Of a stretch of DNA of 64,000 nt, positions 63,888 through 64,000 are shown one piece after another (position 1 is the stretch's first letter; each line of letters starts with the position of its first letter). This DNA comes from Acidithiobacillus thiooxidans ATCC 19377 (GTDB lineage: Bacteria > Pseudomonadota > Gammaproteobacteria > Acidithiobacillales > Acidithiobacillaceae). Below the pieces are notes generated by a model that was not told the origin of the DNA, searched no databases, and worked only from the letters and a program-made list of their open reading frames with translations. Position numbers and translations under genes: made by a program. The stretch lies in contig NZ_CP045571.1 in assembly GCF_009662475.1 (NCBI RefSeq), positions 928,501-992,500 of the forward strand, given 5' to 3'.

Positions 63888-64000
63888 AAACGTTTCAGCC
63901 AGATCCCCAATCCTGGAAACCCATCCAGGCCTTATTGGCCTCCGGATTACCGCAGGCCATGCTGGCAGTCGGTGATTCCGGTTCTCTGCTGCGTCTGCAT
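63884..64000 (+). CDS. holB: DNA polymerase III delta' subunit, N-terminal part (cut by window edge)
   Basis: An open frame of 39 codons runs from ATG 63884 to the window end, overlapping the tmk stop by 4 bases. The visible part (MKTFQPDPQSWKPIQALLAS, then GLPQAMLAVGDSG) resembles the delta' start, where 'LPHALLFxGP' leads into the AAA+ fold. The usual position of holB straight after tmk is the main evidence. Too little is visible for certainty. Confidence 0.65.
   Translation, partial: MKTFQPDPQSWKPIQALLASGLPQAMLAVGDSGSLLRLH

Overview
The window reads as a chromosomal stretch of an acidophilic, sulfur/iron-oxidiser-like proteobacterium, most likely Acidithiobacillus or a close relative. This is inferred from gene order, from proteobacterial core genes (lepA-lepB-rnc-era-recO-pdxJ-acpS, rpmF-plsX-fab-acpP-fabF-pabC-mltG-tmk-holB, rpoE-rseA-degP), from the split glycine dehydrogenase and from a tmRNA tag close to the gammaproteobacterial consensus. 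No marker in the window fixes the species. Almost all of it is densely packed core genome, with many 4-base ATGA/GTGA/TTGA stop-start overlaps and frequent TTG or GTG starts.

Layout. 1-3732 (minus): a pqiA-pqiB-pqiC lipid-transport operon running into an MFS transporter cut by the left edge. 3860-9679 (minus): two tandem cyclic-di-GMP GGDEF-EAL proteins; the upstream one has its C-terminal domain in another reading frame. 9761-10744 (minus): sohB. 10871-20437 (plus): one long run of moaD, moaE, yajQ, the glycine cleavage system (gcvT, gcvH, gcvPA, gcvPB) and a MoxR/DUF58/transglutaminase module. 20656-22640 (minus): msbA with a 7Fe ferredoxin gene. 22841-31206: ahpC, a hypothetical gene, a PHP phosphoesterase, an AI-2E-type transporter, two unknown small proteins, rlmB, tatD, a beta-lactamase-fold hydrolase, tRNA-Ala(GGC) and a FIST sensor protein. 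31280-34781: cydDC. 34803-38175: ygfZ, a ygfX-like gene and nadB. 38289-41159: rpoE-rseA-degP. 41263-52040: lepA through acpS, then UDP-glucose dehydrogenase, a heptose kinase, ttcA and hslO. 52169-52532: ssrA (tmRNA). 55356-64000: yceD-rpmF-plsX and the fatty-acid synthesis cluster, ending in a partial holB.

The one clearly accessory segment is 52.6-55.3 kb, between tmRNA and yceD. It holds a class II Fic protein gene with a symmetric operator/promoter region, a degraded integrase remnant, and a hipBA locus in which hipB and three operators exactly 50 bp apart are intact while hipA is frameshifted and truncated.

The most unusual signal is a family of about 190-200 bp structured elements at 20452, 23458 and 44388, with a shortened remnant at 28178. 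Each full copy starts 9-14 bases after a plus-strand stop codon, always in the same orientation. All share a conserved multi-hairpin core, but this is enclosed by a long terminal stem whose sequence differs between copies while staying largely self-complementary, perfectly over 30 bp in the first copy. This looks like a structured 3'-UTR or mobile palindromic element and is the best candidate here for something undescribed.
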